A DNA stretch of 55,529 nucleotides from Clostridiales bacterium. GTDB lineage: Bacteria; Bacillota; Clostridia; Lachnospirales; Lachnospiraceae. Shown here in pieces: positions 33,501 to 43,255 of this stretch. The stretch lies in contig JAJPZY010000045.1 of assembly GCA_021204085.1 (NCBI GenBank), positions 1 to 55,529 of the forward strand, written 5' to 3'. Position 1 is the stretch's first letter. Every line of letters begins with the position of its first letter. Below the pieces are notes generated by a model, which searched no databases, was not told the origin of the DNA, and saw nothing but the letters and a program-made list of their open reading frames with translations. The position numbers and the translations under genes were made by a program.

Positions 33501-36500
33501 ATGAAGGCTTTTTTAGAACCCCTGAAGGGTCTGGCAGATTTTACGGAGCTGGAGCGCGCAATGTCCCGTGAGCGAGGCGTTTACAGTGCTGCAGGATGTA
33601 CGGACGCACAAAAACCGCATATTATTTATGGATTAAACCGGGCAGAAAAAAATGGCCGGTTAATTGTCACGTTTGGCGAGCAAAAAGCCAGGGAATTGCT
33701 GGAAGCATATCGTTTTTTTGATCCGTCGGTTCTTTATTTTCCCGCAAAAGATATTCTTTTTTATCAGTCGGATATCCGGGGAAATGCGCTGACCAGAGAG
33801 CGGATGCGTGTGTACCGCGCCCTGATGGAGGAGGAAGAACCGGTTGTAATCACCACATTTGACGCACTGATGGATCATCTGGTTCCGTTTCGGGTGGTGG
33901 AAGATTCTCTGCTGCGCCTGAACCAGGGTGAGACGATTCAGCTTGGCGAGGTGCGGCGTCATCTGGTATTGATGGGATATGAATATAACTATCAGGTAGA
34001 GGAGCCGGGACAGTTTTCTGTCAGAGGAGGAATCCTGGATATTTTCCCGTTGACGGAAGATATTCCATATCGTATTGAACTCTGGGGAGATGAGATTGAT
34101 TCCATTCGCGGTTTCAGTCCGGAAAGCCAGCGTTCTCTCGATGTGACGGAGACGCTGACGGTTTACCCGGCCAGTGAACTGGTTCTTGAACGGGAGCGTA
34201 TGCAGCAGGGACTGGCTGCGATTGAGAAAGATGCTGAACGTCTCCAGAAGCAATTCCGAAAGGATATGAAGACAGAGGAAGCATTCCGGATTCGTCAGGC
34301 TGCGCAGAACGTCAGGGACGAACTGGAGGAGCTATCTGTCGTTCGGCAGGCGGAGAGCTATCTTACCTATTTTTATAAGGATACGATCGGCTTTCTTGAT
34401 TATTTTTCCTCGGCGGCTGCCCGGCGGAGAAAATCTTTTCATATTTTTATCGATGAGCCGGTTCGCTGTATGGAAAAAGGGCGGGCAGTAGAACAGGAGT
34501 TTTCCGAAAGTATGCGGCAGCGTCTGGAAAAGGGCTATGTTTTGCCGGGACAGATGGATATGCTGACCTCTGCGGCGGAAATCTCTTCTGCGATTACCCG
34601 CTGCGGCTGTGTTCTTCTGTCTTTTCTGGAGGCGCGGACGGGAGATTTCTCCGCAAAGAAAAGCTTTTATTTTCAGGTAAAATCCGTCAACTCCTATCAG
34701 GGAAGCTTTGACCTTTTATGTAAGGATCTTGTCTGGTACAGGAAAGAAAACTACAGCGTGATTCTTTTGTGCAGCTCCCGGACGAGAGCACAGCGTATGG
34801 CGAAAGACCTGCAGGAAAACGGGCAGACGGCTTTTTACAGTGAGGACTCCGGGCGGATCGTGCAGGCCGGGGAGATCATGGTGCTTTATGGTGTGCTGAA
34901 GAAAGGCTTTGCTTATCCGGATATTCGATTTGTCGTGTTGACGGAGACGGATATTTTCGGCGCGGAAAAGAAGAAAAAAAAGCATGCAAAGTCACATGAC
35001 GGGCAGCGGGTGAGCAGTTTTGAGGAATTAAAGCAGGGTGATTATGTGATTCATGAGAATCACGGCCTGGGCATTTATCGTGGAATTGAAAAGGTAGAGA
35101 TCAATCACACGGTTCGGGATTATATGAAGATTGAGTATGAGGGCGGAGGGACGCTTTACACTCTGGCGACTCAGCTTGATCTGATACAGAAATACAGTTT
35201 TACGGGTGAGAAGCGGCCGAAACTGAATACGCTGGGCGGCAAAGAATGGAAAAAAACTACCGGGCGGGTAAAAAAAGCGGTTCGGGATATTGCAAAGGAT
35301 ATGGTGGAGCTCTATGCGGCGCGCCAGAATGCAAAAGGGTATCAATATGGAAAAGATACCATCTGGCAGCAGGAGTTTGAGGAGATGTTTCCCTATGAAG
35401 AGACAGAAGACCAGCTGAAAGCGATTGCAGAGACAAAGGCGGATATGGAGAGCACGAAGATCATGGACCGCCTGATCTGCGGAGATGTAGGCTTCGGCAA
35501 GACAGAGGTGGCGATCCGGGCGGCGTTTAAAGCGGTTCAGGAGAATAAGCAGGTGGTCTTTCTGGTGCCGACTACCATCCTGGCACAGCAGCATTATACG
35601 AATTTTGTCCAACGGCTGAAAGATTTCCCGGTCAATGTGGAGATGGTCTGCCGCTTTCGGACGCAGGCGCAGCAGAGGGAGACCCTAAACCGATTAAAGC
35701 GGGGGCTGGTCGATATTCTGATCGGAACACATCGGGTGCTGTCGAAGGATGTGGAGTACAAAGATCTGGGACTGCTGATCATTGATGAAGAGCAGCGGTT
35801 CGGTGTGTCCCAGAAAGAGAAAATTAAACAGTTAAAAAAGACGGTAGATGTTCTCTCGCTGTCTGCGACGCCGATTCCGAGAACGCTCCACATGAGCATG
35901 ATCGGTATCCGCGATATGAGCCTTTTGACCGAAGCGCCTGAGGATCGTATGCCGATCCAGACGTATGTTATGGAATATAATGAAGAAATGGTGCGGGAAG
36001 CGATTGAGCGGGAACTGGCAAGAAACGGGCAGGTTTACTATGTGTATAACAGGGTTCATACGATTGCGGAGGCGGCCGGCCGGATTGCCCGCCTGGTTCC
36101 GGATGCACAGGTTGCGTTTGCTCACGGCCAGATGAGTGAGCGGGAGCTGGAGCGGGTTATGTACCGTTTTATGAATGGGGAGATTGATGTCCTGGTTTCA
36201 ACTACGATTATTGAAACCGGAATGGATATTTCCAATGTGAATACAATGATCGTTCATGACGCGGACAATATGGGACTTTCGCAGCTTTATCAGCTCCGGG
36301 GCAGAGTCGGCCGTTCCAACCGTACGGCATATGCGTTTCTGATGTATCGGCGGGACAAGATGCTGAGAGAGGTTGCTGAGAAACGTTTGTCTGCGATTCG
36401 CGAGTTTACGGAACTGGGCAGCGGAATCCGCATTACCATGAAGGATCTGGAAATTCGCGGTGCCGGCAACCTTCTGGGTGCCGAGCAGCACGGCCATATG

Positions 36501-37034
36501 GAAGCCGTGGGATATGAACTTTACTGTAAGATGTTAAAGGAAGCGATTCAGACGGAGCAGGGAGCCAAAGAGGAAGAGGAGTTTGAGACGGTGATTGATA
36601 TCGGTATGGATGCTTATATCCCGGTCTCCTATATAGAAAATGAAGCGCAGAAGCTGGATATCTACAAGCGAATTGCGGCGATTCGTTCCGAGGAGGAAAA
36701 AGAGGAGATGCTGGATGAGCTGATCGACCGGTTCGGAGAACCGCCGCGGTCGGTGCAGGATCTTCTTTTGGCTGCGCAGCTGCGGGGGCAGGCGCATCGC
36801 CTGTATTTTACAGAGATCAAAGAGAAGAGTGACGGCATTTATTTTTACCTTTTTGAACGGGCAAAGCTGAATCCGGCAAGGATTCCTGATCTGGTAAAAT
36901 ATATGCAGCCTCAGCTGAGCTTTACAGCAGATCAGAAACGTCCGCACTTTGTTTATCGAAGGAATCGTAAGGATTCGGATATAATGAATACGATTCAGAG
37001 GTTTTTAGCAGCTTATCAGGAGATCTGCTTATAA
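33501..37034 (+). CDS. mfd: transcription-repair coupling factor
   Basis: An 1177-aa translocase that removes stalled RNA polymerase and recruits UvrA. The N-terminal part is UvrB-like ('FDALMDHLVPFRVVED' and 'VRGGILDIFPL'). The RNA-polymerase-interaction domain is near residue 515 (VIHENHGLGIYRGIEKVE), Walker A near 661 (CGDVGFGKTEVAIR), DEEQRFGV near 762, and the RecG-like motor end 'YQLRGRVGRSNRTAYAFL' near 930. A C-terminal TRCF domain follows. Full length with no frameshift. Confidence 0.97.
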   Translation: MKAFLEPLKGLADFTELERAMSRERGVYSAAGCTDAQKPHIIYGLNRAEKNGRLIVTFGEQKARELLEAYRFFDPSVLYFPAKDILFYQSDIRGNALTRERMRVYRALMEEEEPVVITTFDALMDHLVPFRVVEDSLLRLNQGETIQLGEVRRHLVLMGYEYNYQVEEPGQFSVRGGILDIFPLTEDIPYRIELWGDEIDSIRGFSPESQRSLDVTETLTVYPASELVLERERMQQGLAAIEKDAERLQKQFRKDMKTEEAFRIRQAAQNVRDELEELSVVRQAESYLTYFYKDTIGFLDYFSSAAARRRKSFHIFIDEPVRCMEKGRAVEQEFSESMRQRLEKGYVLPGQMDMLTSAAEISSAITRCGCVLLSFLEARTGDFSAKKSFYFQVKSVNSYQGSFDLLCKDLVWYRKENYSVILLCSSRTRAQRMAKDLQENGQTAFYSEDSGRIVQAGEIMVLYGVLKKGFAYPDIRFVVLTETDIFGAEKKKKKHAKSHDGQRVSSFEELKQGDYVIHENHGLGIYRGIEKVEINHTVRDYMKIEYEGGGTLYTLATQLDLIQKYSFTGEKRPKLNTLGGKEWKKTTGRVKKAVRDIAKDMVELYAARQNAKGYQYGKDTIWQQEFEEMFPYEETEDQLKAIAETKADMESTKIMDRLICGDVGFGKTEVAIRAAFKAVQENKQVVFLVPTTILAQQHYTNFVQRLKDFPVNVEMVCRFRTQAQQRETLNRLKRGLVDILIGTHRVLSKDVEYKDLGLLIIDEEQRFGVSQKEKIKQLKKTVDVLSLSATPIPRTLHMSMIGIRDMSLLTEAPEDRMPIQTYVMEYNEEMVREAIERELARNGQVYYVYNRVHTIAEAAGRIARLVPDAQVAFAHGQMSERELERVMYRFMNGEIDVLVSTTIIETGMDISNVNTMIVHDADNMGLSQLYQLRGRVGRSNRTAYAFLMYRRDKMLREVAEKRLSAIREFTELGSGIRITMKDLEIRGAGNLLGAEQHGHMEAVGYELYCKMLKEAIQTEQGAKEEEEFETVIDIGMDAYIPVSYIENEAQKLDIYKRIAAIRSEEEKEEMLDELIDRFGEPPRSVQDLLLAAQLRGQAHRLYFTEIKEKSDGIYFYLFERAKLNPARIPDLVKYMQPQLSFTADQKRPHFVYRRNRKDSDIMNTIQRFLAAYQEICL

Positions 37035-37041
37035 TTTATTC

Positions 37042-37070
37042 TTGCAGTGAGGGAGAAAAGAGGCTATAAT
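37042..37070 (+). promoter_or_regulatory. promoter of the PrsA-like gene
   Basis: TTGCAG (37042-37047), 17 bases, perfect TATAAT (37065-37070). A palindrome begins at the next base. Confidence 0.6.
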
Positions 37071-37091
37071 CATACAAGTTATACTTGTATG
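37071..37091. repeat. palindrome at the transcription start of the PrsA-like gene
   Basis: CATACAAG (37071-37078), five bases, CTTGTATG (37084-37091): 8-bp perfect arms placed between the -10 and the AGGAGG at 37095-37100. It may be an operator or a short 5' hairpin. Confidence 0.5.
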
Positions 37092-37105
37092 TACAGGAGG
37101 AAATG

Positions 37106-38164
37106 ATGAAATATAAAAAACGGACAGCGATATTACTCGCGGGAGTTCTCGGAGCTTCCGTGCTCGCAGGCGGATGTGGGAATCGAATAAATCAGGACGC
37201 GGTTGCCGCTACTATCGGAGACCAGGAGATTACTCTCGGCTATCTGAATTTTGTGGCTCATTATACACAGAGCAGTTATGACAGTTTACTGGTTTCCTAT
37301 TATGGGGAAGATTACTGGACAAATGAGGAGTACGCGGATGACGACGGATTGACAATGGAGGATTCCGTAAAGGCGGATATCCTGGATGATGTGGAGCTGG
37401 CTTATCTGCTGGAAGCGCATATGGATGATTATGGCGTGGAGATTACGGATGAGGATATGGAAGCGATCACAGCAGCGGCTGAGGAGTTTATGTCCGATAA
37501 CACGGATGAAGCGATCGCGGCCATGGGCGCCACACAGGAGTATGTGGAGGATTATCTCTATTACAGGACCGTATATTCCAGGATGGAGGAGGCGATCGGT
37601 GCGGATGCGGATGATCAGCTTTCCATTGAGGATTATACCCGCCGGACCTTCAGCTATATTGAGATTGATACAGCCGGTTATTACGACGATGATTATGAGT
37701 ATGTAGAGTATACGGACGAGGAAGTCGAAGAGCTGGTTTCAACGATTGCGCTTATGGCTGTGACGGCAGCGGAGGATTTTGACGGAACAGCAGAAACATA
37801 CGGATATGATGTTTCTACGTACTCTTACGGCGAAGATGAGGAGAGTGAGGATGACGGAGGATTTTGTGATGCCGTGATCGCTGCTGCAGATGCCATGTCG
37901 GAAGGCGACGTATCCGAAGCCATTGAGGGTACAGACTGTTATTATATTATCCGCCTGGACAGCGAGGATGATGAGGATGCGCAGGAAAGTGCATATGAAA
38001 GTGCGGTTTCTGACCTTCAGGATGAAATATTTACAGAAGTGACAGATGGGTATCTGGAAGAGTCTGATTTTGAAGTGGATGAGAATTTGTGGGCAAAAGT
38101 GAAGTTTTCAAAGCTGTTCACGGTTGATAATACCGAGGAAGATGAGACAAGCACCGCAGAGTAA
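37106..38164 (+). CDS. PrsA/SurA-like foldase lipoprotein
   Basis: A 352-aa exported lipoprotein: basic start, hydrophobic stretch and a lipobox ending in Cys24 (LAGGC). The segment 'DAVAATIGDQEITLGYLNF' is the typical opening of SurA_N/PrsA chaperones. A parvulin-like region is suggested near the end ('MSEGDVSEAIEGTDCYYIIR'), but it is shortened and lacks a clear full PPIC domain. The mature protein is extremely rich in Asp, Glu and Tyr. ATG 37106 has AGGAGG at the right distance; ATG 37103 is too close. It probably assists folding of secreted proteins outside the membrane; isomerase activity is doubtful. Confidence 0.78.
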   Translation: MKYKKRTAILLAGVLGASVLAGGCGNRINQDAVAATIGDQEITLGYLNFVAHYTQSSYDSLLVSYYGEDYWTNEEYADDDGLTMEDSVKADILDDVELAYLLEAHMDDYGVEITDEDMEAITAAAEEFMSDNTDEAIAAMGATQEYVEDYLYYRTVYSRMEEAIGADADDQLSIEDYTRRTFSYIEIDTAGYYDDDYEYVEYTDEEVEELVSTIALMAVTAAEDFDGTAETYGYDVSTYSYGEDEESEDDGGFCDAVIAAADAMSEGDVSEAIEGTDCYYIIRLDSEDDEDAQESAYESAVSDLQDEIFTEVTDGYLEESDFEVDENLWAKVKFSKLFTVDNTEEDETSTAE

Positions 38165-38249
38165 ACCGTGACATTTTGTCAGCTGACTGCATATGTTAGT
38201 ATATGATGATACCGGCGGCAAAAGGTCATGATCATTCTATAGTTTCTCC

Positions 38250-38278
38250 TTGATATTTCAGGGGGATGTCGTTAGAAT
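38250..38278 (+). promoter_or_regulatory. promoter of murA
   Basis: TTGATA (38250-38255), 17 bases, TAGAAT (38273-38278). A second possible promoter, TTGTCA (38176) with TATATG (38200), lies further upstream. Confidence 0.55.
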
Positions 38279-38310
38279 AGCGTTTTAGAAAATGAGCATA
38301 GAGGTGCGAA

Positions 38311-39606
38311 ATGGATCAATATGTAATCAAGGGTGGAAATCCACTGCACGGTGAAGTGGAGATCGGCGGAGCAAAAAACGCAGCTCTGGCTATCCTCGCC
38401 GCAGCCGTTATGGCGGATGAGACCGTTACAATAGAGAATCTGCCGAATGTCCGGGATATCAATGTGATGATCCATGCCATTGAGAATATCGGGGCACAGG
38501 TGGATCGTGTGGATATACATACTGTCAGGATTAACGGTGCGACCATCCATGGTTTTACGGTAGATAATGAATATATACGCAAGATTCGCGCGTCTTATTA
38601 TCTTTTGGGTGCGCTTCTCGGAAAATATAAAAACGCTGAGGTGGCTCTTCCGGGCGGATGCGATATCGGAAGCAGACCCATTGACCTGCATCTGAAGGGG
38701 TTTCGCGCCCTGGGAGCAGATGTAAAAATCTATCGCGGGATGGTAGCGACAGAAGCGAAAGCATTGACCGGCGCGCATATTTATCTGGACAAAGTTTCCG
38801 TGGGTGCAACGATCAATATCATGATGGCAGCTTCCATGGCAGAAGGCAGGACGACGATAGAAAATGCAGCGAAGGAACCGCATGTTGTTGATGTGGCAAA
38901 TTTTTTAAACTGCATGGGTGCGAATATTCGCGGCGCCGGTACTGATGTGATCCGCATTTCAGGTGTATCCCGCCTGCATGGAGCCGAGTATTCTATTATC
39001 CCGGATCAGATTGAGGCCGGAACGTTTATGTTTGCCGCGGCGGCTACCGGCGGTGATGTTCTGGTGAAGAATGTGATTCCGAAGCATCTGGAGGCAACGA
39101 CAGCAAAGCTTTTGGAGGTTGGATGCCGCGTGGAGGAGTTTGACGACGCGGTGCGCATTATTGCCTGCGGACCGCTTCGCCATACACAGGTAACGACTCT
39201 TCCTTATCCGGGTTTCCCGACAGATATGCAGCCGCAGATGGGTGTGATCCTCGGATTGTCATCCGGTACGAGCACTATTACGGAGAGTATTTTTGAAAAC
39301 CGCTTTAAATATGTAGATGAGCTGGCCAAGATGGGTGCAAACATTAAAGTCGAAGGAAACATCGCTATTATTTACGGTGTGGAGCATTATTACGGAGCCA
39401 GGGTATCTGCACCGGATCTTCGGGCGGGCGCAGCACTGGTGATTGCCGGACTGGCGGCGGACGGAATTACTACGATTGATGATATTTACTATATTGAGCG
39501 CGGATATGAGGCGTTTGATGAGAAGTTCCGCAAGCTGGGCGGCGAGATGCAGAAGGTCAGCTCAGAGAAGGAGATTCAGAAATTTAAACTGAAGATTGTT
39601 TCATGA
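38311..39606 (+). CDS. murA: UDP-N-acetylglucosamine 1-carboxyvinyltransferase
   Basis: First committed enzyme of peptidoglycan synthesis, transferring enolpyruvate to UDP-GlcNAc; 431 aa. The N-terminal 'GGAKNAALAILAAAV' includes the substrate Lys. The fosfomycin-reactive Cys is present in 'LPGGCDIGSRPIDLHLKGF', so the enzyme is not of the Asp-type resistant form. 'PYPGFPTDMQPQMGVI' and 'DLRAGAALVIAGL' are conserved. AGAGGTG precedes the ATG. Confidence 0.97.
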   Translation: MDQYVIKGGNPLHGEVEIGGAKNAALAILAAAVMADETVTIENLPNVRDINVMIHAIENIGAQVDRVDIHTVRINGATIHGFTVDNEYIRKIRASYYLLGALLGKYKNAEVALPGGCDIGSRPIDLHLKGFRALGADVKIYRGMVATEAKALTGAHIYLDKVSVGATINIMMAASMAEGRTTIENAAKEPHVVDVANFLNCMGANIRGAGTDVIRISGVSRLHGAEYSIIPDQIEAGTFMFAAAATGGDVLVKNVIPKHLEATTAKLLEVGCRVEEFDDAVRIIACGPLRHTQVTTLPYPGFPTDMQPQMGVILGLSSGTSTITESIFENRFKYVDELAKMGANIKVEGNIAIIYGVEHYYGARVSAPDLRAGAALVIAGLAADGITTIDDIYYIERGYEAFDEKFRKLGGEMQKVSSEKEIQKFKLKIVS

Positions 39607-39702
39607 TGCCGCAGGTTTGGCAGATTGCGTGTAATATCGACAGTATCGGATCGTTACAGATAAATTTATATGAAATAATTGCAAATTGGAGGAAAGATTG
39701 AG

Positions 39703-40884
39703 ATGGAAAAATTATTATTTACTTCAGAGTCCGTGACAGAGGGACATCCCGATAAAGTCTGCGATGCCGTTTCTGATGCGATTTTGGATGCCTGCATGGC
39801 GCAGGATCCCATGAGCCGTGTGGCTTGTGAGACAGCAGCGTGCACCGGATTTGTTCTGGTTACCGGTGAGATCACGACAAAAGCGCAGCTGGACATTCCG
39901 TCGATCGTTCGTGAGACGGTAAATGAAATCGGATACAACGATGCGAAGACCGGTTTTGATGGCAATACCTGTGCGGTTATGGTGGCTCTGGATCAGCAGT
40001 CGGCAGATATCGCCATGGGTGTTGACAAGGCGCTGGAAGCGAAGGAGGGCAGCCTGACGGATGATCTTGATACAGGCGCCGGCGATCAGGGTATGATGTT
40101 CGGTTATGCGACGAACGAGACACCGGAGTATATGCCTTATCCGATTGCCCTTGCACACAAGATGGCTCTGCAGCTGACAAAGATTCGAAAAGACGGTACT
40201 TTAAGCTATTTAAGACCGGACGGAAAGACACAGGTTTCCGTAGAGTATGATAAGACAGGAAAGCCGAAGCGTCTGGAGGCGGTCGTATTATCTACGCAGC
40301 ATGATGAGGATGTTACGCAGGAGCAGATTCATGAAGATATTAAGAAATATGTCTTTGATGAAATCCTTCCGCAGGAGCTTATTGATGCGGATACCCGGTT
40401 TTATATTAATCCGACCGGACGCTTTGTGATCGGCGGACCTCACGGTGATACGGGACTGACCGGCCGTAAGATTATTGTTGATACATATGGCGGCATGGCT
40501 CGTCACGGCGGCGGCGCATTCTCCGGAAAGGACTGCACGAAGGTGGACCGTTCCGCGGCATATGCAGCCCGGTACGTGGCAAAGAATCTGGTTGCCGCAG
40601 GATTGGCGGACAAGTGTGAGATTCAGCTGTCTTACGCAATCGGCGTAGCTCAGCCGACATCTGTTATGGTGGACACTTTCGGTACCGGAAAGCTTTCGGA
40701 TGAGAAGATCGTGGAGATTGTAAGAGAGAATTTTGATCTTCGCCCGGCGGGAATCATCCAGATGCTGAACCTTCGCAGACCGATATACAAGGCGACAGCA
40801 GCCTATGGTCATTTCGGACGTACCGATGTGGATCTTCCGTGGGAAGCGCTGGATAAGGTAGAGGATCTTAAGAAATACCTTTAA
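39703..40884 (+). CDS. metK: S-adenosylmethionine synthetase
   Basis: Makes S-adenosylmethionine from ATP and methionine; 393 aa. Motifs: '[20 protein letters not shown]', '[12 protein letters not shown]', '[20 protein letters not shown]' and '[19 protein letters not shown]'. GGAGG about ten bases upstream supports ATG 39703. The ~95-base leader lacks SAM-I riboswitch hallmarks. A strong terminator follows. Confidence 0.98.
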   Translation: MEKLLFTSESVTEGHPDKVCDAVSDAILDACMAQDPMSRVACETAACTGFVLVTGEITTKAQLDIPSIVRETVNEIGYNDAKTGFDGNTCAVMVALDQQSADIAMGVDKALEAKEGSLTDDLDTGAGDQGMMFGYATNETPEYMPYPIALAHKMALQLTKIRKDGTLSYLRPDGKTQVSVEYDKTGKPKRLEAVVLSTQHDEDVTQEQIHEDIKKYVFDEILPQELIDADTRFYINPTGRFVIGGPHGDTGLTGRKIIVDTYGGMARHGGGAFSGKDCTKVDRSAAYAARYVAKNLVAAGLADKCEIQLSYAIGVAQPTSVMVDTFGTGKLSDEKIVEIVRENFDLRPAGIIQMLNLRRPIYKATAAYGHFGRTDVDLPWEALDKVEDLKKYL

Positions 40885-40901
40885 GATTGTGAAAGTTTTA
40901 T

Positions 40902-40932
40902 AAAATGGAGCCTGACGGCTCTATTTTTTTTT
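40902..40932 (+). terminator. metK terminator
   Basis: AAAATGGAGCC (40902-40912) pairs with GGCTCTATTTT (40917-40927), including one G-T pair, over a 4-base loop. The T run continues to 40932. Confidence 0.85.
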
Positions 40933-40938
40933 GCGGTG

Positions 40939-41046
40939 TGGTATCATGATGATACCAGGATAAGTGAGATAGGAAATCTCTGATTTCCGTGATCGAACTT
41001 ATGCAAAGCAGCGGTTTTTACGGAGCAATCCGTGGGTATCATCATG
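40939..41046 (+). other. structured 5' leader of the histidine kinase operon
   Basis: TGGTATCATGATGATACCA (40939-40957) is an 8+3+8 perfect palindrome. Its right part CATGATGATACC (40945-40956) is also perfectly complementary to GGTATCATCATG at 41035-41046. The enclosed region can fold a GGAAATC/GATTTCC hairpin, an ATAAGT/ACTTAT helix and an ACGGA-GCAA-TCCGT stem with a GNRA-type loop. Two mutually exclusive pairings are therefore possible. I could not match it to a known riboswitch. Confidence 0.45.
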
Positions 41047-41083
41047 GTTAAGAGCAGAAACAGCAGTAAAAGGATATGACGTT

Positions 41084-42568
41084 ATGAAGCTAAAGACCCG
41101 GTTGATTCTCTCATTTTGTATACTTATAATTCTCCCCATCAGTCTGATAATGATGCTGACGTGGGGGATTTATCTGCTGCAGTCGAGGATGGAACAGCAA
41201 AATACCTATGATCTGTTTTCCGGCACACTTCAGGTCATGAATCGGTATACAGAGAGTGATTATGAAGAGATGCTGAATCTGTCTAAGACTGACCCCGGGA
41301 AGCTGGAGAGTGCGGAATATCTGGAGGCAGAGAATGCCGTACTTTCAGAAAAAAGCTCTTTTCTTATTTTTTGTAAGAATGGAGTTGTTGTTTATAACGG
41401 ATATACGGGTGATGATGGATGGGATGACGAAGACTGGGCGGAAAATCTGCCTGCCTATGGGGACGCGGATGATTCCGCACGGGTCGGTTATTTTATAAAC
41501 GGCGATACACAGTCTCTGATCAAGCAGGTTGATTTTACCTGTACGGATCAGGCGGAGGGAAGTATTTTTATCATTACTTCCTCGACGAGTATTCTGCCTG
41601 CGGTCCGGCGGATGATCGTGGAGTTTGCGATTTCTGTCATATTGATATTGGCGCTGACAGCCGGCCTGATGACGATCTGGATTTATCGGGGAACGATGAC
41701 ACCGCTTCGAACGCTGCAGGTTGCTACGAACAATATTAAAGAGGGCAATCTGGATTTTACAATTGATTATGATGAAGCGGATGAAATGGGGGATCTGTGC
41801 CGGAATTTCGAGGAGATGCGCAAACGCCTGAAGGAGTCGACTGAGGAGAAGATGCTTTCAGAGAAGGAAAATAAGGCTCTGATCAGCAACATTGCGCACG
41901 ATCTGAAGACTCCGATCACGGCGGTGAAAGGCTATTCTGAAGGAATTCTGGACGGAGTGGCGGACACGCCGGAGAAGAGGGATCGTTATCTGCGTATTAT
42001 ATACAGTAAGGCCAATGAGATGGACAGACTTTTAAATGAGCTGACACTGTATTCTCAGATTGACACGAACCGGATCCCGTATAATTTTAACAAGATTAAT
42101 GTCTCTGATTATTTTGCGGACTGTATTGATGAGATCGGGTTGGATCTGGAGACGAAGGGAATCGGCCTTTCTTATTTTAACTATGCAGATGATCAGACAT
42201 TGATTATTGCGGATCCGGAGCAATTAATGAGGGTCATTAATAATATTGTCAATAATGCTGTCAAATATATGGATACCCGGAAAGGGCAGATCAATATCCG
42301 TATTAAGGATGTGGGGGATTTTATCCAGGTGGAGATCGAGGATAACGGAAAGGGAATCGCCGCCCGGGATCTGCCATATATCTTTGACCGTTTTTATCGA
42401 ACCGATGCATCCAGAAATTCCGCTACCGGCGGCAGCGGAATCGGGCTTTCCATAGTAAAAAAGATCATAGAAGATCACGGCGGAAAAATCTGGGCTACAA
42501 GCAAAATCAATACGGGTACGATTATATACTTTGTATTGCGTAAATATCAGGAGGTGCAAAATGAGTAA
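41084..42568 (+). CDS. sensor histidine kinase
   Basis: A 494-aa membrane kinase: transmembrane helix at about residues 6-30, an extracellular sensor domain of ~150 residues rich in Asp, Glu and Tyr, a second membrane helix at about 185-207, a HAMP linker, then HisKA with the phospho-acceptor His near residue 272 (SNIAHDLKTPITAVKGY) and HATPase motifs 'NIVNNAVKYMD', DNGKGIAARDLPYIFDRFY and GGSGIGLSIVKKI. Its stop overlaps the response regulator start by eight bases. Kinase-before-regulator order is the reverse of the commoner arrangement. The acidic sensor domain could meet cations or cationic peptides, but nothing in the sequence proves this. Confidence 0.93.
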   Translation: MKLKTRLILSFCILIILPISLIMMLTWGIYLLQSRMEQQNTYDLFSGTLQVMNRYTESDYEEMLNLSKTDPGKLESAEYLEAENAVLSEKSSFLIFCKNGVVVYNGYTGDDGWDDEDWAENLPAYGDADDSARVGYFINGDTQSLIKQVDFTCTDQAEGSIFIITSSTSILPAVRRMIVEFAISVILILALTAGLMTIWIYRGTMTPLRTLQVATNNIKEGNLDFTIDYDEADEMGDLCRNFEEMRKRLKESTEEKMLSEKENKALISNIAHDLKTPITAVKGYSEGILDGVADTPEKRDRYLRIIYSKANEMDRLLNELTLYSQIDTNRIPYNFNKINVSDYFADCIDEIGLDLETKGIGLSYFNYADDQTLIIADPEQLMRVINNIVNNAVKYMDTRKGQINIRIKDVGDFIQVEIEDNGKGIAARDLPYIFDRFYRTDASRNSATGGSGIGLSIVKKIIEDHGGKIWATSKINTGTIIYFVLRKYQEVQNE

Positions 42569-43250
42569 AATTTTAATTATCGAAGATGAAGAGACCATTG
42601 CCGATCTGGAGAAGGATTATCTGGAATTGTCCGGATTTGAGGTGGAGATTGAGTATGACGGGACTCGCGGACTGGAGCGGGCGTTAAATGAAAACTTTGA
42701 TATGTATATCCTGGATCTGATGCTTCCGGGAACGGACGGGTTTGAAATTTGCAAAAAGATTCGTGAGACGAAAAATATTCCGATTCTTATGGTATCCGCG
42801 AAAAAGGATGACATTGACAAGATTCGGGGATTGGGGCTTGGAGCGGATGACTATGTGACGAAGCCGTTTTCTCCGAGCGAACTGGTGGCACGGGTAAAGG
42901 CGCATCTGGCAAGGTATGACCGCCTGATCGGCAGCAACGTACAGGAAAATGATATCATTGAGATCCGCGGCATTCGCATAGATAAGACTGCCCGCCGAGT
43001 ATGGGTCAATGATGAGGAGAAGCAGTTTACCACGAAAGAGTTTGATTTGCTGACTTTCCTTGCTCAGAATCCCAACCATGTTTTTTCCAAAGATGAGCTG
43101 TTTTCCAAAATCTGGAACATGGAATCAATCGGTGATATTGCCACCGTGACGGTGCATATCAAGAAGATTCGTGAAAAGATTGAGTATGACACGTCGAAGC
43201 CGCAGTATATTGAGACGATCTGGGGCGTCGGATACCGCTTTAAATTGTAG
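42561..43250 (+). CDS. OmpR-family response regulator
   Basis: A 229-aa regulator. The receiver domain has acidic residues E8-D9-E10, the phosphorylation site Asp52 in YILDLMLPG, and the Lys of VTKPFSP. The C-terminal winged helix contains 'FTTKEFDLLTFLAQNPNHVF' and ends 'YIETIWGVGYRFKL'. AGGAGG lies inside the kinase gene's end, so translation is coupled. Targets are unknown; the operon's own leader contains conspicuous inverted repeats. Confidence 0.96.
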   Translation: MSKILIIEDEETIADLEKDYLELSGFEVEIEYDGTRGLERALNENFDMYILDLMLPGTDGFEICKKIRETKNIPILMVSAKKDDIDKIRGLGLGADDYVTKPFSPSELVARVKAHLARYDRLIGSNVQENDIIEIRGIRIDKTARRVWVNDEEKQFTTKEFDLLTFLAQNPNHVFSKDELFSKIWNMESIGDIATVTVHIKKIREKIEYDTSKPQYIETIWGVGYRFKL

Positions 43251-43255
43251 GAAAG

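Noticed and set aside
39607-39702. SAM riboswitch before metK
   Set aside because: The leader is short and lacks SAM-I conserved segments and a terminator hairpin.
40957-41046. c-di-GMP-I riboswitch in the kinase leader
   Set aside because: GCAAAGC and a GNRA-type loop are present, but the order of helices and the other conserved bases do not fit the GEMM-I consensus as I know it.
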